Positions 37,491-46,468 of a stretch of DNA of 64,000 nt are shown one piece after another (within the stretch, counting starts at the first letter, position 1; the number at the start of each line of letters is the position of its first letter). Source of the DNA: CAYZGU01 sp964478165 (lineage in GTDB: Bacteria; Poribacteria; WGA-4E; JAJDTR01). Position numbers and translations under genes: made by a program. The notes beneath the pieces are model-generated. The model was given only the letters and a program-made list of their open reading frames with translations, had not been told where the DNA came from and searched no databases. The stretch covers positions 1 to 64,000 of the forward strand of contig CAYZGU010000021.1 of NCBI GenBank assembly GCA_964478165.1, read 5' to 3'.

Positions 37491-38509
37491 TGAGCGGAGA
37501 AGTTTGGGAATGAAGTCATCGATTATCTGTTGATTGGACGATACTGTTTCTTTTGGAGCGAATACAGTACTGTAGGCAATTTGGAAATTAGTGCAGCTGT
37601 GTCTAGAAGACCATTCCAATCCAATCGATGTCAAAATTGGGAGGTGGTTTTGTAGATGCCGAACTTTATTCTCATAGCCGGACTACTGAAAGTGTGATGT
37701 GGCTCGCGGTTCTGTTGTTCGCGCGCAGCATTGGAGTGTCATGTTCAATTGGAGTCAAGAGTTCTAGTGGAACGATATCGCGTGACGCTCTGCTGAGATT
37801 CAGCGTGGTAGGTCTGCTTTCCGTTGGTTGTCGGACGTCGGTTCGTCTAGGTTTCAAATGCGTTTTAAAACACTGATTGAGACCGAAAATCTTGCAGTAA
37901 AGCGACATAACAGCACTCAGAGGGGGGGCAATTTCATTTCTTTCTGTTCATGACACACTGGACAAAGCTGGGTTACCTTTTTTCCTCTAACTGACGTCAC
38001 ATAGCAAGAATTTGACCTATTTCCCTAGCAATATAATCAAGCGTGTTCACCTATACTCCTAAAACGTGATATGCTTGCGATTGGAAAATGGGTTTTTGAG
38101 AGCGGCATCGATAATTCGCGAGCAAGTCGGCAAGTCTATGGAGAACGTAAGGTGTGTTACCGTCGTAGATTTTCTCCCGAATTATCGGTTTAGCAGCCTC
38201 GAGAAATCCAACATTGTGCAGGCATTGCTTCACATCTTAACAAATGAGGTCTATTGATCAACTCTGACCAGCTGTATTACCCCCATCGGGTTAGAATTTC
38301 AGGACATATGCGTCCGTCCACCGATGGCGAAGTATCAATCTTGAATGTGAAAATCTGTTCTAGCAGTCGTGGGCCGCGGTTTGTAAGCCCGGCTTTCATG
38401 TTGCCATCTAGTTGCGATAACACCATAAAGTGTGCGTTTGTTTCTAGATTGAGGTCGTTGTTGTCATGAATTATAGTTTTCCAGGTTGAAAGAAAGAGAG
38501 GGTTTTCTT
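37491..38509. other. 1.0-kb gap with possible minus-strand relic
   Basis: On the minus strand two stretches read like protein though no family is recognised: 38051-38233 (VGFLEAAKPIIREKIYDG, then LHRLADLLANY) and about 38278-38466 (LNLETNAHFMVLSQLDGNM, then LLEQIFTFKIDTSPSVDG). They are in different frames with stops between them, which suits a degraded gene. The left part of the gap shows nothing. Confidence 0.3.
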
Positions 38510-39226
38510 ATGCGAAGTATTTTCGTTGGCATTGAATACGCAGGAAAAACGACTTTGATTAACTTGTTAACTGAATATTATCATCGGTTGAGGGTTCCTA
38601 CTCATAACGACGACCATTTTACAATCCCCGACGCCACGTTGAGTCCAGAATCGCGTGCTTTGATGATAGATTTTCCCGATGACGTGAAAGAGCGCCTTCA
38701 GCGCATGCAAATCTACTATCACATTGGAATCATCAGGAATTATGCGAATCCACTGATTGCTGGTTGGTACATCGAAGAGGCGGTCTATGCCAGTATGTAC
38801 GGCGGGGATGTTGATAGCCCATACTACAAGAATTATGCCTATCAGCACCAGCAGCAGTATGAGTCACAGGTCGCTGAATCTCATCTTCCAGATGTTGTGT
38901 TGATTCATGTAACGGCAAGTGATGAAGCGATTCGCACGCGGATGGATGCAGATCCGCATGAGTATCAGATTGTGAAGAAAAATGATATCTCAGAGGTTAA
39001 GCGACGTTTCGATACGGAAGTGGAAAAGTCATTGTTTAGCCAGACAGGCCGAAAAATTGTGCTCGATACAACTGAAAAATCACCGCAACAATCCCTGGAT
39101 GAGCTCCTCCTCCGCTCTGAACCACTGATTACCTTTGGCGAATTGGCTATGCGTTCAGTGCCAATTCCGTCTGAAGATTATGAGGTGCGGTATGAAAAAG
39201 GCTTACGCCGAATGATTTCGAATTAG
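38510..39226 (+). CDS. P-loop nucleotide kinase-like protein
   Basis: A 238-residue P-loop protein. Walker A is GIEYAGKTT at 6-14, of the form seen in thymidylate- and other nucleotide-kinase-like proteins; a DVVLIHVTASDEAIRTRM segment around 130 matches the strand and LID-Arg helix of such kinases. The DDHFTIPD and EEAVYASMYGG segments could bind substrate. A nucleoside, nucleotide or sugar kinase role is likely but unspecific. ATG 38510 is chosen because GAGAGGG lies about seven bases upstream; the frame is open to TTG 38486. Confidence 0.7.
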   Translation: MRSIFVGIEYAGKTTLINLLTEYYHRLRVPTHNDDHFTIPDATLSPESRALMIDFPDDVKERLQRMQIYYHIGIIRNYANPLIAGWYIEEAVYASMYGGDVDSPYYKNYAYQHQQQYESQVAESHLPDVVLIHVTASDEAIRTRMDADPHEYQIVKKNDISEVKRRFDTEVEKSLFSQTGRKIVLDTTEKSPQQSLDELLLRSEPLITFGELAMRSVPIPSEDYEVRYEKGLRRMISN

Positions 39227-39313
39227 ATCGGAACAGTGGATAGACAAGAATACCACTGAAGTGGTTCGATTGCTGAAAAAACATTTTTGGGCAGATGTGT
39301 TGTTTTTTGAAAA

Positions 39314-40653
39314 TCAGTCGGATATCTCCGAATCAAGTTTCTTAAATACGAATGTGCCGATCTCGTAGCTGCGTACTCGACCGGCCGAATCAAATTTGAA
39401 GGTGCCAATTTCGCCCGCAGCACGTCCTCCATGAACGAGCCATTCGTCTTGTCTGTCGGTGGATTCCAACTTTGCCGGAGTGTGCAGTGAGTGAGGGGCA
39501 TCGCTACGGTTTGCAAATCGAAGTTCACCTTCGTAGTACTTGATGTCCACATGGATACCTGGGGCTGCGCAGTAGTGTCCTAGCAGAGGTCGTAGCTCAC
39601 CTGGCGTTGGTTTGGAATTAGAGCGTGATGGAGTTGGTCGATTAGCTTCGTCGGTCTTCAGTACAATCTCAAGTACTTGTTTTGGCAACTTCAGGCCTCC
39701 GCGTGATGGCCACATGTTGATTAAAACTACGATGTCAGCTTTGCTTGGCACATTCAACCACACGTGAGTGGCGAAGCCATGGATTCCACCTCCGTGGTTG
39801 TGATAGACACGATCTCCGATACGAGTTGTGCGCCAACCTAGGCACTGGCCGGACGAGCAATCAGGTTTTATATACTGTGGCTGTTGAATCTCGGCGAGTG
39901 TTTGACCGTTTAACACCTGTCCTTTTTGACGAGATTCGCCATCCGTGCGGAACTAGAACGACACCCGCTTTGCGAGGTCATACACTGTCGAATACAATTG
40001 ACCGGCTGATGCAAGACCGTTGAGGTGTGAAGATGGTGCGCGTTCGGGACGGTCTGGACAAAGTGTAGGATTGTAGCCGACAAAGGAATGTGGTCGTAGT
40101 TTGTCGGTGAGATCGAACACTGTGGATTCAAGACCAAGTGGTTTGGTTACATTGTTGTACAAGTACTCAGTATATGGGGATCCGCGAATCTGAGAAACGA
40201 CCTCACCAAGCAATCCAAAAGCGAGGTTGAAAATCAGTTCCTGACGCGTTGGGAATCTAAGAGTGTTCCAACCCGAGATTGGTGGTTCTGTAGCCAGGCC
40301 AGCGTGATGTGTGAGTAGTCTTCTAATGTGCCAGTGCCAGAAATAGCTCGCACTGCTGCAAATTCCGGCTAATGTTGGATTAGAGGGTTATCCAACATTA
40401 GATGACCTTCGTCACGCAGTTCCATGATTGCAATAGTGGTAAATGTTTTCGTTACGGATGCAATCCGAGCGATGGTGTATTCACCGGGCCTACAGCCATC
40501 TTCAAGATCTGCTGCACCGAATCCACCGAACCACGCGAGCTCTTGGTTACGGACAATTCCCAGCGCTCGTCCAGGAATCTGACACTTGGAAACCGTCATC
40601 TTCCCTAATTGTTGAATCTTGGGTATTAAATCTTCCAGTGTAGAATCTACCAT
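39314..40653 (-). pseudogene. broken serine hydrolase (class C beta-lactamase-like)
   Basis: The pieces add up to one beta-lactamase/D-alanyl-D-alanine carboxypeptidase-like protein with a C-terminal lipocalin-like domain. The N-terminal part (from ATG 40653) has SVTK, the SxxK active-site motif, and LDNPLIQH, then a TAG at 40369-40371. Beyond it PEFAAVRAISGTGT continues in frame, a one-base loss near 40330 shifts the frame, and IRRLLTHHAGL and FNLAFGLLGEVVSQ follow. SAGQLYSTVYDLAKRVSF is then cut by a second in-frame TAG at 39953-39955, after which LNGQTLAEIQQPQY, HNHGGGIHGFATHVWL and a beta-rich tail are read to 39314. Two stops and one frameshift make it inactive. Confidence 0.85.
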
Positions 40654-41081
40654 CCCCTTTCCTCAATCTTGGTTAAGAGTTTGTTCATTGATTGTTATGA
40701 TTGCGAGATAACGCTTTTTTAAATGGTTTGAGCGAATCGGAACTTTCACTGCGTGGTATGTTTGTCGTGTCCAATCCCCCATGTAATCTTGCCACAGAAG
40801 AACAATCACATGTCGTTCCTTCAAAATGTGCTTCGTCGGCTCGAAGGGATATCGCTATGCAGGCGTCGAAAAATCGGCGTGTTGTCCCAGATTAGGCACA
40901 GCTTCCTTTCATCTGAGGCCGACACCGATTGTTCGATTTTCTCAGGCTTCTGCCATTCGCTAGCGCGTGTGTTCTTGTCTGAAAACACAATGGATTGTGG
41001 GTTTGCGGCAGGTTTCCACGGGATACATGCCAAAAAGCAGTGTGCTGTGCGCAAAAAGAGCGCTTTGCTTGGTCTGAGCGA
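40654..41081. other. 428-bp gap after a dead gene
   Basis: Nothing is supported here. A frame on the plus strand from 40753 to 41346 runs antisense into the ABC transporter gene and has no protein-like character. Confidence 0.45.
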
Positions 41082-42692
41082 TCAGGCCTTGTTTTCCAAG
41101 CGTAATCCTCTTGGAATGATAACGAGATCCAGGAGATTAAAGAAAAATTGGGCGAGCAAGGCAAGAAGTGCTGCCGGAATGGCACCTTGTAGAATGATAC
41201 TGCTGGCATTCAGATTGATGCCGCTCAGTATGAGTTCGCCGTATCCGCCTGCCCCGATAAATCCAGCTAGAGTCGCAGTTCCTATGTTGAGAACAGCACT
41301 AGTTTTGATTCCGGCTAGAATGGTTCGCGATGCCATGGGCAAGTAGACCTTGGTGAGCTGAGCCCTAGGTTCAAGTCCGAGAGCCTCAGCGGATTCGCGG
41401 ACCGCTCTAGTAACGTCCTGTAGTCCTGCTGCGGTGTTACGGACTATGGGGAGCAGGCTGTATAGAAAGAGCGCCGCGATGGCGTTTCTCACGCCTGTGC
41501 CTAGGATGGGGATAAAGAAAGCGAGTAGTGCAATTGACGGGATGGTTTGAAGAATCCCCGTCAATCCTAGAATCAGTTGACTGAAAACCCCAGTCTGGCT
41601 CGCTCTTATACCAAGCGGAATGCCTACGACGATAGCGATAACCATCGATGTCGTGACCAACATCAGGTGTTCACCAGTGAGTGTCGCAATTGTTGATACA
41701 ATTTGAGTAAGACGGGAATCTGTGGTACGTGTTTTCTCTGTTGTACCTGTAAGTTCTACCCCGTGAAAATGTAGGTTAGCTGCTGACGTGTAACTTTTGG
41801 TTCGTTCTGCTTCCACATTGAGACGAATCATGTGTGCTTCATTAATTCTTCCCTCAAGGTCTTGGATTGCGGAAATTGCTTTGGAATCGGTGTCAAGCCG
41901 GTACAGAAAAACTGCCTTGTATTTAGGAAAGAACTCCAGATCGTCTTCCAGAACTTCCAGATCGTATTCGCCAAGCTTTGCATCGGTTGAGTAGGCGTCC
42001 ATCGCGTCGATATCGCCGCTGTTCAAAGCAACATATGCTAGTGCGTGTGCCATTCCACGGGGTCTCATTTCTAATCCATAACGTTTGCTCAACGAACCCC
42101 AGCCGTCTTTCCGATTTAAGAATTCGTGTGTCAATCCGATCTTTAAGTCTGGATAATGTCTCAAATCGCTTATGCTACGAATTTTCAATTTTTCCGCTGC
42201 TTGACGACGCATTGCAATCGCGTAGGTATTGTTGAAGCCCAGTTCATCGGTCATTCCAATTCCATGCTTGGCCAGAGCGGTCCTCATCTGTTCTTCTGTC
42301 AATGGCAAGTCCGATTTAAGAATTGTTTCTTGTATGGTTCCAGTATAATCGCAGTACATAGCGATGTCACCATTGGTTAGTGCAGTCCAAGCGATAATCG
42401 TTCCGCCCATCCCTTCCTTGTGCTCAACCTCCAATCCCGAATTTTCCAATAGCTTCTTTGCTATTTCCCCCAGTACGTAAGACTCCGTGAAGCTTTTTGA
42501 ACCAACTTTAATTTGTTGAGCATCGGCATGTTTGATGGATAGTGTGATGAGCATGACAACCAGTATCGTGTGGAAGCCCATGGCTGATGCGACACGGGAG
42601 ATGCTTCGTACGCTCATGCGGAGGTTTGAATTCATTGATTCATGAACGGGAGTCTGAGAGTGCAAAGCATACCAAGTGAAATCAGATTTCAT
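41082..42692 (-). CDS. fused substrate-binding protein and ABC permease, OpuC/EgtU-like
   Basis: A 536-residue fusion. After a signal sequence (about 38-59, ending HADAQQ) comes an OpuAC-type binding domain at 60-330: KVGSKSFTESYVLGEI, MGGTIIAWTALTNGDIAMYCDYTG and DAMDAYSTDAKL. The binding-protein-dependent permease domain at about 345-530 has five or six helices and the EAA loop EALGLEPRAQLTKVYLP. The family imports quaternary amines (glycine betaine, choline, carnitine) or, in the EgtUV subgroup, ergothioneine. In known EgtU the permease comes first; here the binding domain comes first. ATG 42692 starts two bases after the stop of the ATPase gene; ATG 42635 and 42617 would give a shorter leader. 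Confidence 0.88.
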   Translation of the reverse strand: MKSDFTWYALHSQTPVHESMNSNLRMSVRSISRVASAMGFHTILVVMLITLSIKHADAQQIKVGSKSFTESYVLGEIAKKLLENSGLEVEHKEGMGGTIIAWTALTNGDIAMYCDYTGTIQETILKSDLPLTEEQMRTALAKHGIGMTDELGFNNTYAIAMRRQAAEKLKIRSISDLRHYPDLKIGLTHEFLNRKDGWGSLSKRYGLEMRPRGMAHALAYVALNSGDIDAMDAYSTDAKLGEYDLEVLEDDLEFFPKYKAVFLYRLDTDSKAISAIQDLEGRINEAHMIRLNVEAERTKSYTSAANLHFHGVELTGTTEKTRTTDSRLTQIVSTIATLTGEHLMLVTTSMVIAIVVGIPLGIRASQTGVFSQLILGLTGILQTIPSIALLAFFIPILGTGVRNAIAALFLYSLLPIVRNTAAGLQDVTRAVRESAEALGLEPRAQLTKVYLPMASRTILAGIKTSAVLNIGTATLAGFIGAGGYGELILSGINLNASSIILQGAIPAALLALLAQFFFNLLDLVIIPRGLRLENKA

Positions 42693-42694
42693 AG

Positions 42695-43423
42695 TTACAC
42701 CGAATTCCGTTGGGAGGTGACAAATTTCGAAATGAACGCATCTGATGGTTTCTCTCGTAAATCGTTTAACGTACCCTTTTGTATGATGTTCCCTGATTTC
42801 AGCACTACGATTTGATTGCCTAGATAAGCGGCTTCGGCCATGTCGTGTGTCACGAGTAGGACAGTTTTTCCGAGGCTCTGGAAAATCTCTTTTAGTTCTG
42901 TTTGGAGCGAAGCCCGGACCATTGGATCGAGGGCACCGAGTGGTTCATCCAGTAAGAGCACATCTGGGTCTAACATCAGGGCCCGCATCAAGCTAACACG
43001 CTGTCTTTGGCCGCCAGAGAGTTCAACTGGATAGCGATCTAGAGCGTCTTTGGGAAAATGGGTGAGGTCGGATAATGCGAACAGGCGTGCCCGGGTTTCA
43101 GCCTGAGAATGTTCTAAGTGTCTAGCCATGAGCGTAACATTCTTTTCGGCAGTCAAATGTGGAAACAATCCACCATCTTGGATTACGTAACCCATTCGGC
43201 GCCGGAGCGCTTGGACATTATGCGACGAAACACGCTGCCTCTCAAATTCAACATGTCCTGTTGTGGGTTGCAGTAATCCGTTAATTAATCGTAAGATGGT
43301 GGATTTACCACACCCGCTTGGACCGATTAATACAGTTGTTATACCTGCTTCAATCTTCAGGTTGGTAGGACGAAGAGCTACCTCTTGGGCGTAATGCTTG
43401 CTTGTGTTTTTAAGTTCGATCAT
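42695..43423 (-). CDS. ABC transporter ATPase, ProV/OpuCA/EgtV type
   Basis: The 242-residue ATPase of the amine/ergothioneine-type importer. Walker A is GPSGCGKST at 34-42, the Q-loop is YVIQDGGLFPHLT, the signature is LSGGQRQRVS, and Walker B is VLLLDEPLGALD with the H-loop VTHDMAEA. It lacks the C-terminal CBS domains of full-length OpuCA, so ionic-strength control through CBS is not expected. Its ATG overlaps the end of egtD by 14 bases and its stop is two bases before the fused permease start, so all three are translationally coupled. Confidence 0.92.
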   Translation of the reverse strand: MIELKNTSKHYAQEVALRPTNLKIEAGITTVLIGPSGCGKSTILRLINGLLQPTTGHVEFERQRVSSHNVQALRRRMGYVIQDGGLFPHLTAEKNVTLMARHLEHSQAETRARLFALSDLTHFPKDALDRYPVELSGGQRQRVSLMRALMLDPDVLLLDEPLGALDPMVRASLQTELKEIFQSLGKTVLLVTHDMAEAAYLGNQIVVLKSGNIIQKGTLNDLREKPSDAFISKFVTSQRNSV

Positions 43424-44519
43424 ATCCCTCCTGCGGCTTGAGTAAGGCTATCGCGAACCATTCACGCTCGTCCCGCCACTGTTGTTCGATTGCAAGTCCG
43501 GCGGCGTTACAAATTTGTGAAAAGGCTTCAAATGTATACTTGTGGCTGTGCTCCGTATGGATATATTCCCCTTTCTGAAAGGTGAATTCCTTTTTTAGCT
43601 TTTTTATGTAAACCTTCTGCGGACACTGGCTAATGAGCCGCATCTCAATCCGCGAATGTGTTTTGAGAAAAGGTGCAAAATGTTCGAATTGAGCGAGCAC
43701 AAAATCCGCGTCTAATTCACGATTAATGCGTGTCAGGAGATTCTTATTGAAGGCTGCAGTGACTCCAGTGGCATCGTTATACGCTGCTTCAATAATCTGG
43801 TGAGATTTGTCCAGGTCGAAGCTGACTAGTAAGCGATCTGATGGCGTCATCTGTTGGCGAATCTGTGTGATGAATGCAATCGCTTCAGATTGATTGAAGT
43901 TTCCGATACTGCTGCCAATAAACAGGAATAGATGCGGTTGATCATGATCTGGAATCAGCGAGAGCGCGTCGGTATATTCGGCTGCTATTGCTGTAATCGA
44001 CAGTCGATTGTAGTCATCTATCAGAGCCCGCGCAGCTTTTTTCAAGAATTTTGAAGAGATATCAATGGGAATATAGTGAAGGCGTTCCTGACAATCTAAC
44101 GCCGCGTCAACTAGTAAGCGCGTTTTGACGGAATTTCCGCTACCGAATTCCACCATCGCTGTCTCGTGGCCGATGGACTGAATGATGTTAGGCGCATGAT
44201 TTTCCAGAATTGTCTGCTCCGTGCGTGTTAGATAGTATTCGGGTAAATCGCAAATTTGTTCGAATAGCTGGGATCCGATTAGATCGTAGAAATAACGGCA
44301 TGGAAGCCTTTTTTGCGATTTGGAAAGGCCTTCTGCGACTGCTGAGCAGAAGGCCTGTTCCCTACGTGTCTGCGGTGATTCGATAAGATCTATTCTGCCG
44401 GTTAATCGCTGTTTTACTGCTAGATTATCCAATATAGCTATCTTTCCATTTCTCAGAGCGAGCACGCTGGCTTGACGGACAGTTTGTACGCAACGAAACT
44501 GTATCTGATATGCCGACAT
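43410..44519 (-). CDS. egtD: L-histidine N-alpha-methyltransferase EgtD-like
   Basis: EgtD methylates histidine three times to hercynine, the first step of ergothioneine synthesis. Family marks are RYFYDLIGSQLFEQICDLPEYYLTRTE at about 75-101 (read in two overlapping blocks), EFGSGNSVKTR at 124-134 for SAM binding, FIGSSIGNF, and NKNLLTRINRELDADF. The protein is 369 residues if started at ATG 44519, about 45 more than usual EgtD. A TTGACT-18-TATAAT promoter has its -10 box on top of that ATG, so a downstream start such as TTG 44432 (GGAAAG upstream) is more likely. No egtB is seen in the window. It overlaps the ABC ATPase gene by 14 bases, which suggests that hercynine, ergothioneine or a related betaine is also the transported compound. 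Confidence 0.85.
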   Translation of the reverse strand: MSAYQIQFRCVQTVRQASVLALRNGKIAILDNLAVKQRLTGRIDLIESPQTRREQAFCSAVAEGLSKSQKRLPCRYFYDLIGSQLFEQICDLPEYYLTRTEQTILENHAPNIIQSIGHETAMVEFGSGNSVKTRLLVDAALDCQERLHYIPIDISSKFLKKAARALIDDYNRLSITAIAAEYTDALSLIPDHDQPHLFLFIGSSIGNFNQSEAIAFITQIRQQMTPSDRLLVSFDLDKSHQIIEAAYNDATGVTAAFNKNLLTRINRELDADFVLAQFEHFAPFLKTHSRIEMRLISQCPQKVYIKKLKKEFTFQKGEYIHTEHSHKYTFEAFSQICNAAGLAIEQQWRDEREWFAIALLKPQEGYDRT

Positions 44520-44547
44520 TATATAGCCGTTACTTGGATTGAGTCAA
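44518..44547 (-). promoter_or_regulatory. strong sigma-70-like promoter of egtD operon
   Basis: On the minus strand TTGACT (five of six), an 18-base spacer and TATAAT (six of six). The -10 box overlaps the most upstream ATG of egtD, implying that translation starts further downstream or on a second promoter. Confidence 0.55.
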
Positions 44548-45412
44548 GACAAATCCGGGAAAATAAATTGGCAATTTCGACTTGATTGGTCCGGGAAGAA
44601 GCACACATCTTTCGCTTTTTAGAGCGCCAAGGTGTGATTAGATCTCTTCTTGTGTAAGTGTACAAGAACGACGAACCGTTATGCGCATGATTGACAAAAT
44701 GTGATTAGTGGGAGATGCGCTTGAGTTCACCCTAGGATTTATGCAGCCAGGTACAAACTGGCATTCCTGATTAATGCGCTGCTGACGTGGTCGTTGGAAG
44801 GGTGAACGTGCAAAAGTATCGAAAGAATCGCGAAAATAAGGATAACGTTGTGCTAAAATCGTCTGTTTGTGGCGGGACCGTTACAAACAGACGATTTTCT
44901 CCTTTTTTCAATGATTATGTCGAACCATAGGGTAAAATGTGACAGCTGGTGCCAAAAAGTCGATACCCTCGCCATTCTTCGAAATCAGTTACCTACCAGC
45001 CCGCAAGAGGAAGAAACTGTGTCGAGCTCGATTCCGGAAGTCGGCCGGGGGTAAAGAATAGTTGAGTAATATCTTGTAGGCCGCAATCAAGCCTACGTTG
45101 AAATCGTAGGAAACGCTTTAAAATTCGGCCCAATCGAGAAGGTTGGCTGGACAGTTAAAGTGCGGCTGCCGTTGTGTAAATACGCTGCTATATTGCTGAG
45201 CACGAATGGGTCCGAATTCATAAGCAGTACGAAACGGTGAGGGCCGAAAGGCGGGTTCATGGCCTAGACGGATTGAGTGTGACCTACAGTGCTGGAAGTT
45301 CAACAATATTTTGTTAGTTCATCTCGGTTTTAATGTGGGAGCCCAGCTGGAGATACTGGAATTAAGAATCAACCGTTTTGTCAACGGTATGGGTACTACA
45401 TTTAGAAAACCG
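44548..45412. other. 0.87-kb gap with strong hairpin
   Basis: No gene is supported. A stretch from 45068 to 45244 has about 59 open codons with protein-like patches (NQAYVEIVGNALKFG) but no usual start codon. A 16-bp-stem hairpin lies at 44855-44898. Confidence 0.4.
44855..44898. terminator. 16-bp perfect stem hairpin, bidirectional terminator candidate
   Basis: AAAATCGTCTGTTTGT and its exact complement flank a 12-base loop. On the plus strand TTTTCTCCTTTTTTC follows; on the minus strand the stem itself ends in TTTT. It lies 515 bases after the lipA stop, at a place where lipA-side transcription could end before the egtD operon promoter. Confidence 0.6.
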
Positions 45413-46468
45413 TCAGGCTGTTGTTAGCTGGGCTTGTTCTGCGGCGTGATAGGAACTTCGAACAAGTGGTCCGGATTCCACGTGACGAAATCCCATGTCT
45501 ATCCCTATCTTTTTCAGCTCCTCGAATTCTTCTGGCGTATAGTAACGCATAATTGGCAGATGACGAGATGTAGGTGCGAGATATTGTCCAATTGTAAGAA
45601 TGTTACATTTAGTTGCCTCAAGATCTCGCATCGTGTCTACGACTTCATCAATCGTTTCTCCCAAGCCGACCATTAACCCTGACTTCGTGACAAGGGTCGA
45701 ATCTATCTCTTTGCCCCGACGCAATAGGTTTAAGGTTTGTTGATAGTTTGCATGTGGACGTACCCTTCGGTACAGCCGTGGCACGGTTTCAGTGTTGTGA
45801 TTGAGCAAGTCAGGTCTGGCGTTGACTATTATCGCGAGAGCATCCCAATTTCCTTCAAGATCTGGAATAAGCACTTCGACCGTACATCCGGGGCTGCTCT
45901 GTCGGGATTCGCGAATGCACTGGGCAAAGCTGCTGGCACCGCCATCGGGAAGGTCGTCACGATTCACAGAGGTGATTACGACGTGTTTCAACTTGAGTTT
46001 TCCGACTGCTGCGCCTAGCCGCTGTGGTTCATCATGGTCAATGATGCCGCCGGGTTTTCCCTTCGTGACAGCGCAGAACATGCAACGCCTTGTACACACA
46101 TCACCCAAAATCATGAAAGTCGCGGACCGGTTTTCCCAACATTCCCCAATATTTGGGCAATGTGCTTCTTCGCAGACAGTGTGAAGGTTCAAGTCGCGCA
46201 TCAGCTGCTTGAGATTCGTGAAGTTCGGTCCAGAAGGCATTCGCGCCTTAATCCAGTGTGGGTGCCGTCGTCCCTTTGAATACCGAACCGACTCTTGATT
46301 TCCGACTTTTGCATTGGTTTCGCTATGTGGATTATGTAATGGTAGTGATTTAAGCATATGTAGCGCTCTCTTCTTTTTCAGACCTCCAAATGCAGGGATC
46401 ACTTCCGGATTTCTCCGGAGTAAATAAATAGGATGTGCATTTTTCAATTTCTCATTTCTTGAATCCAT
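45413..46468 (-). CDS. lipA: lipoyl synthase, radical SAM
   Basis: LipA inserts two sulfur atoms into octanoyl groups of lipoyl domains. Both cluster motifs are complete: the auxiliary CX4CX5C (C99, C104, C110 in CEEAHCPNIGEC), the SAM-cleaving CX3CX2C (C125, C129, C132 in CTRRCMFC), and the C-terminal RSSY at 337-340 that holds the auxiliary cluster. VTSVNRDDLPDGG-type and NHNTETVPRLYRRVRP segments are as in the family. The first 70 residues are basic and not conserved; ATG 46357 (residue 38) would give the normal length. The longest start overlaps hflC by 17 bases. It is the last gene of a seven-gene minus-strand run beginning with purB. Confidence 0.95.
   Translation of the reverse strand: MDSRNEKLKNAHPIYLLRRNPEVIPAFGGLKKKRALHMLKSLPLHNPHSETNAKVGNQESVRYSKGRRHPHWIKARMPSGPNFTNLKQLMRDLNLHTVCEEAHCPNIGECWENRSATFMILGDVCTRRCMFCAVTKGKPGGIIDHDEPQRLGAAVGKLKLKHVVITSVNRDDLPDGGASSFAQCIRESRQSSPGCTVEVLIPDLEGNWDALAIIVNARPDLLNHNTETVPRLYRRVRPHANYQQTLNLLRRGKEIDSTLVTKSGLMVGLGETIDEVVDTMRDLEATKCNILTIGQYLAPTSRHLPIMRYYTPEEFEELKKIGIDMGFRHVESGPLVRSSYHAAEQAQLTTA

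Noticed and set aside
39953..40371. TAG readthrough or recoded amber codons in the serine hydrolase
   Set aside because: A frameshift between the two TAG codons is also required, and several intact genes here end with TAG.
40753..41346. 197-codon plus-strand frame
   Set aside because: It is antisense to the well-supported transporter gene over most of its second half and has no protein-like pattern.
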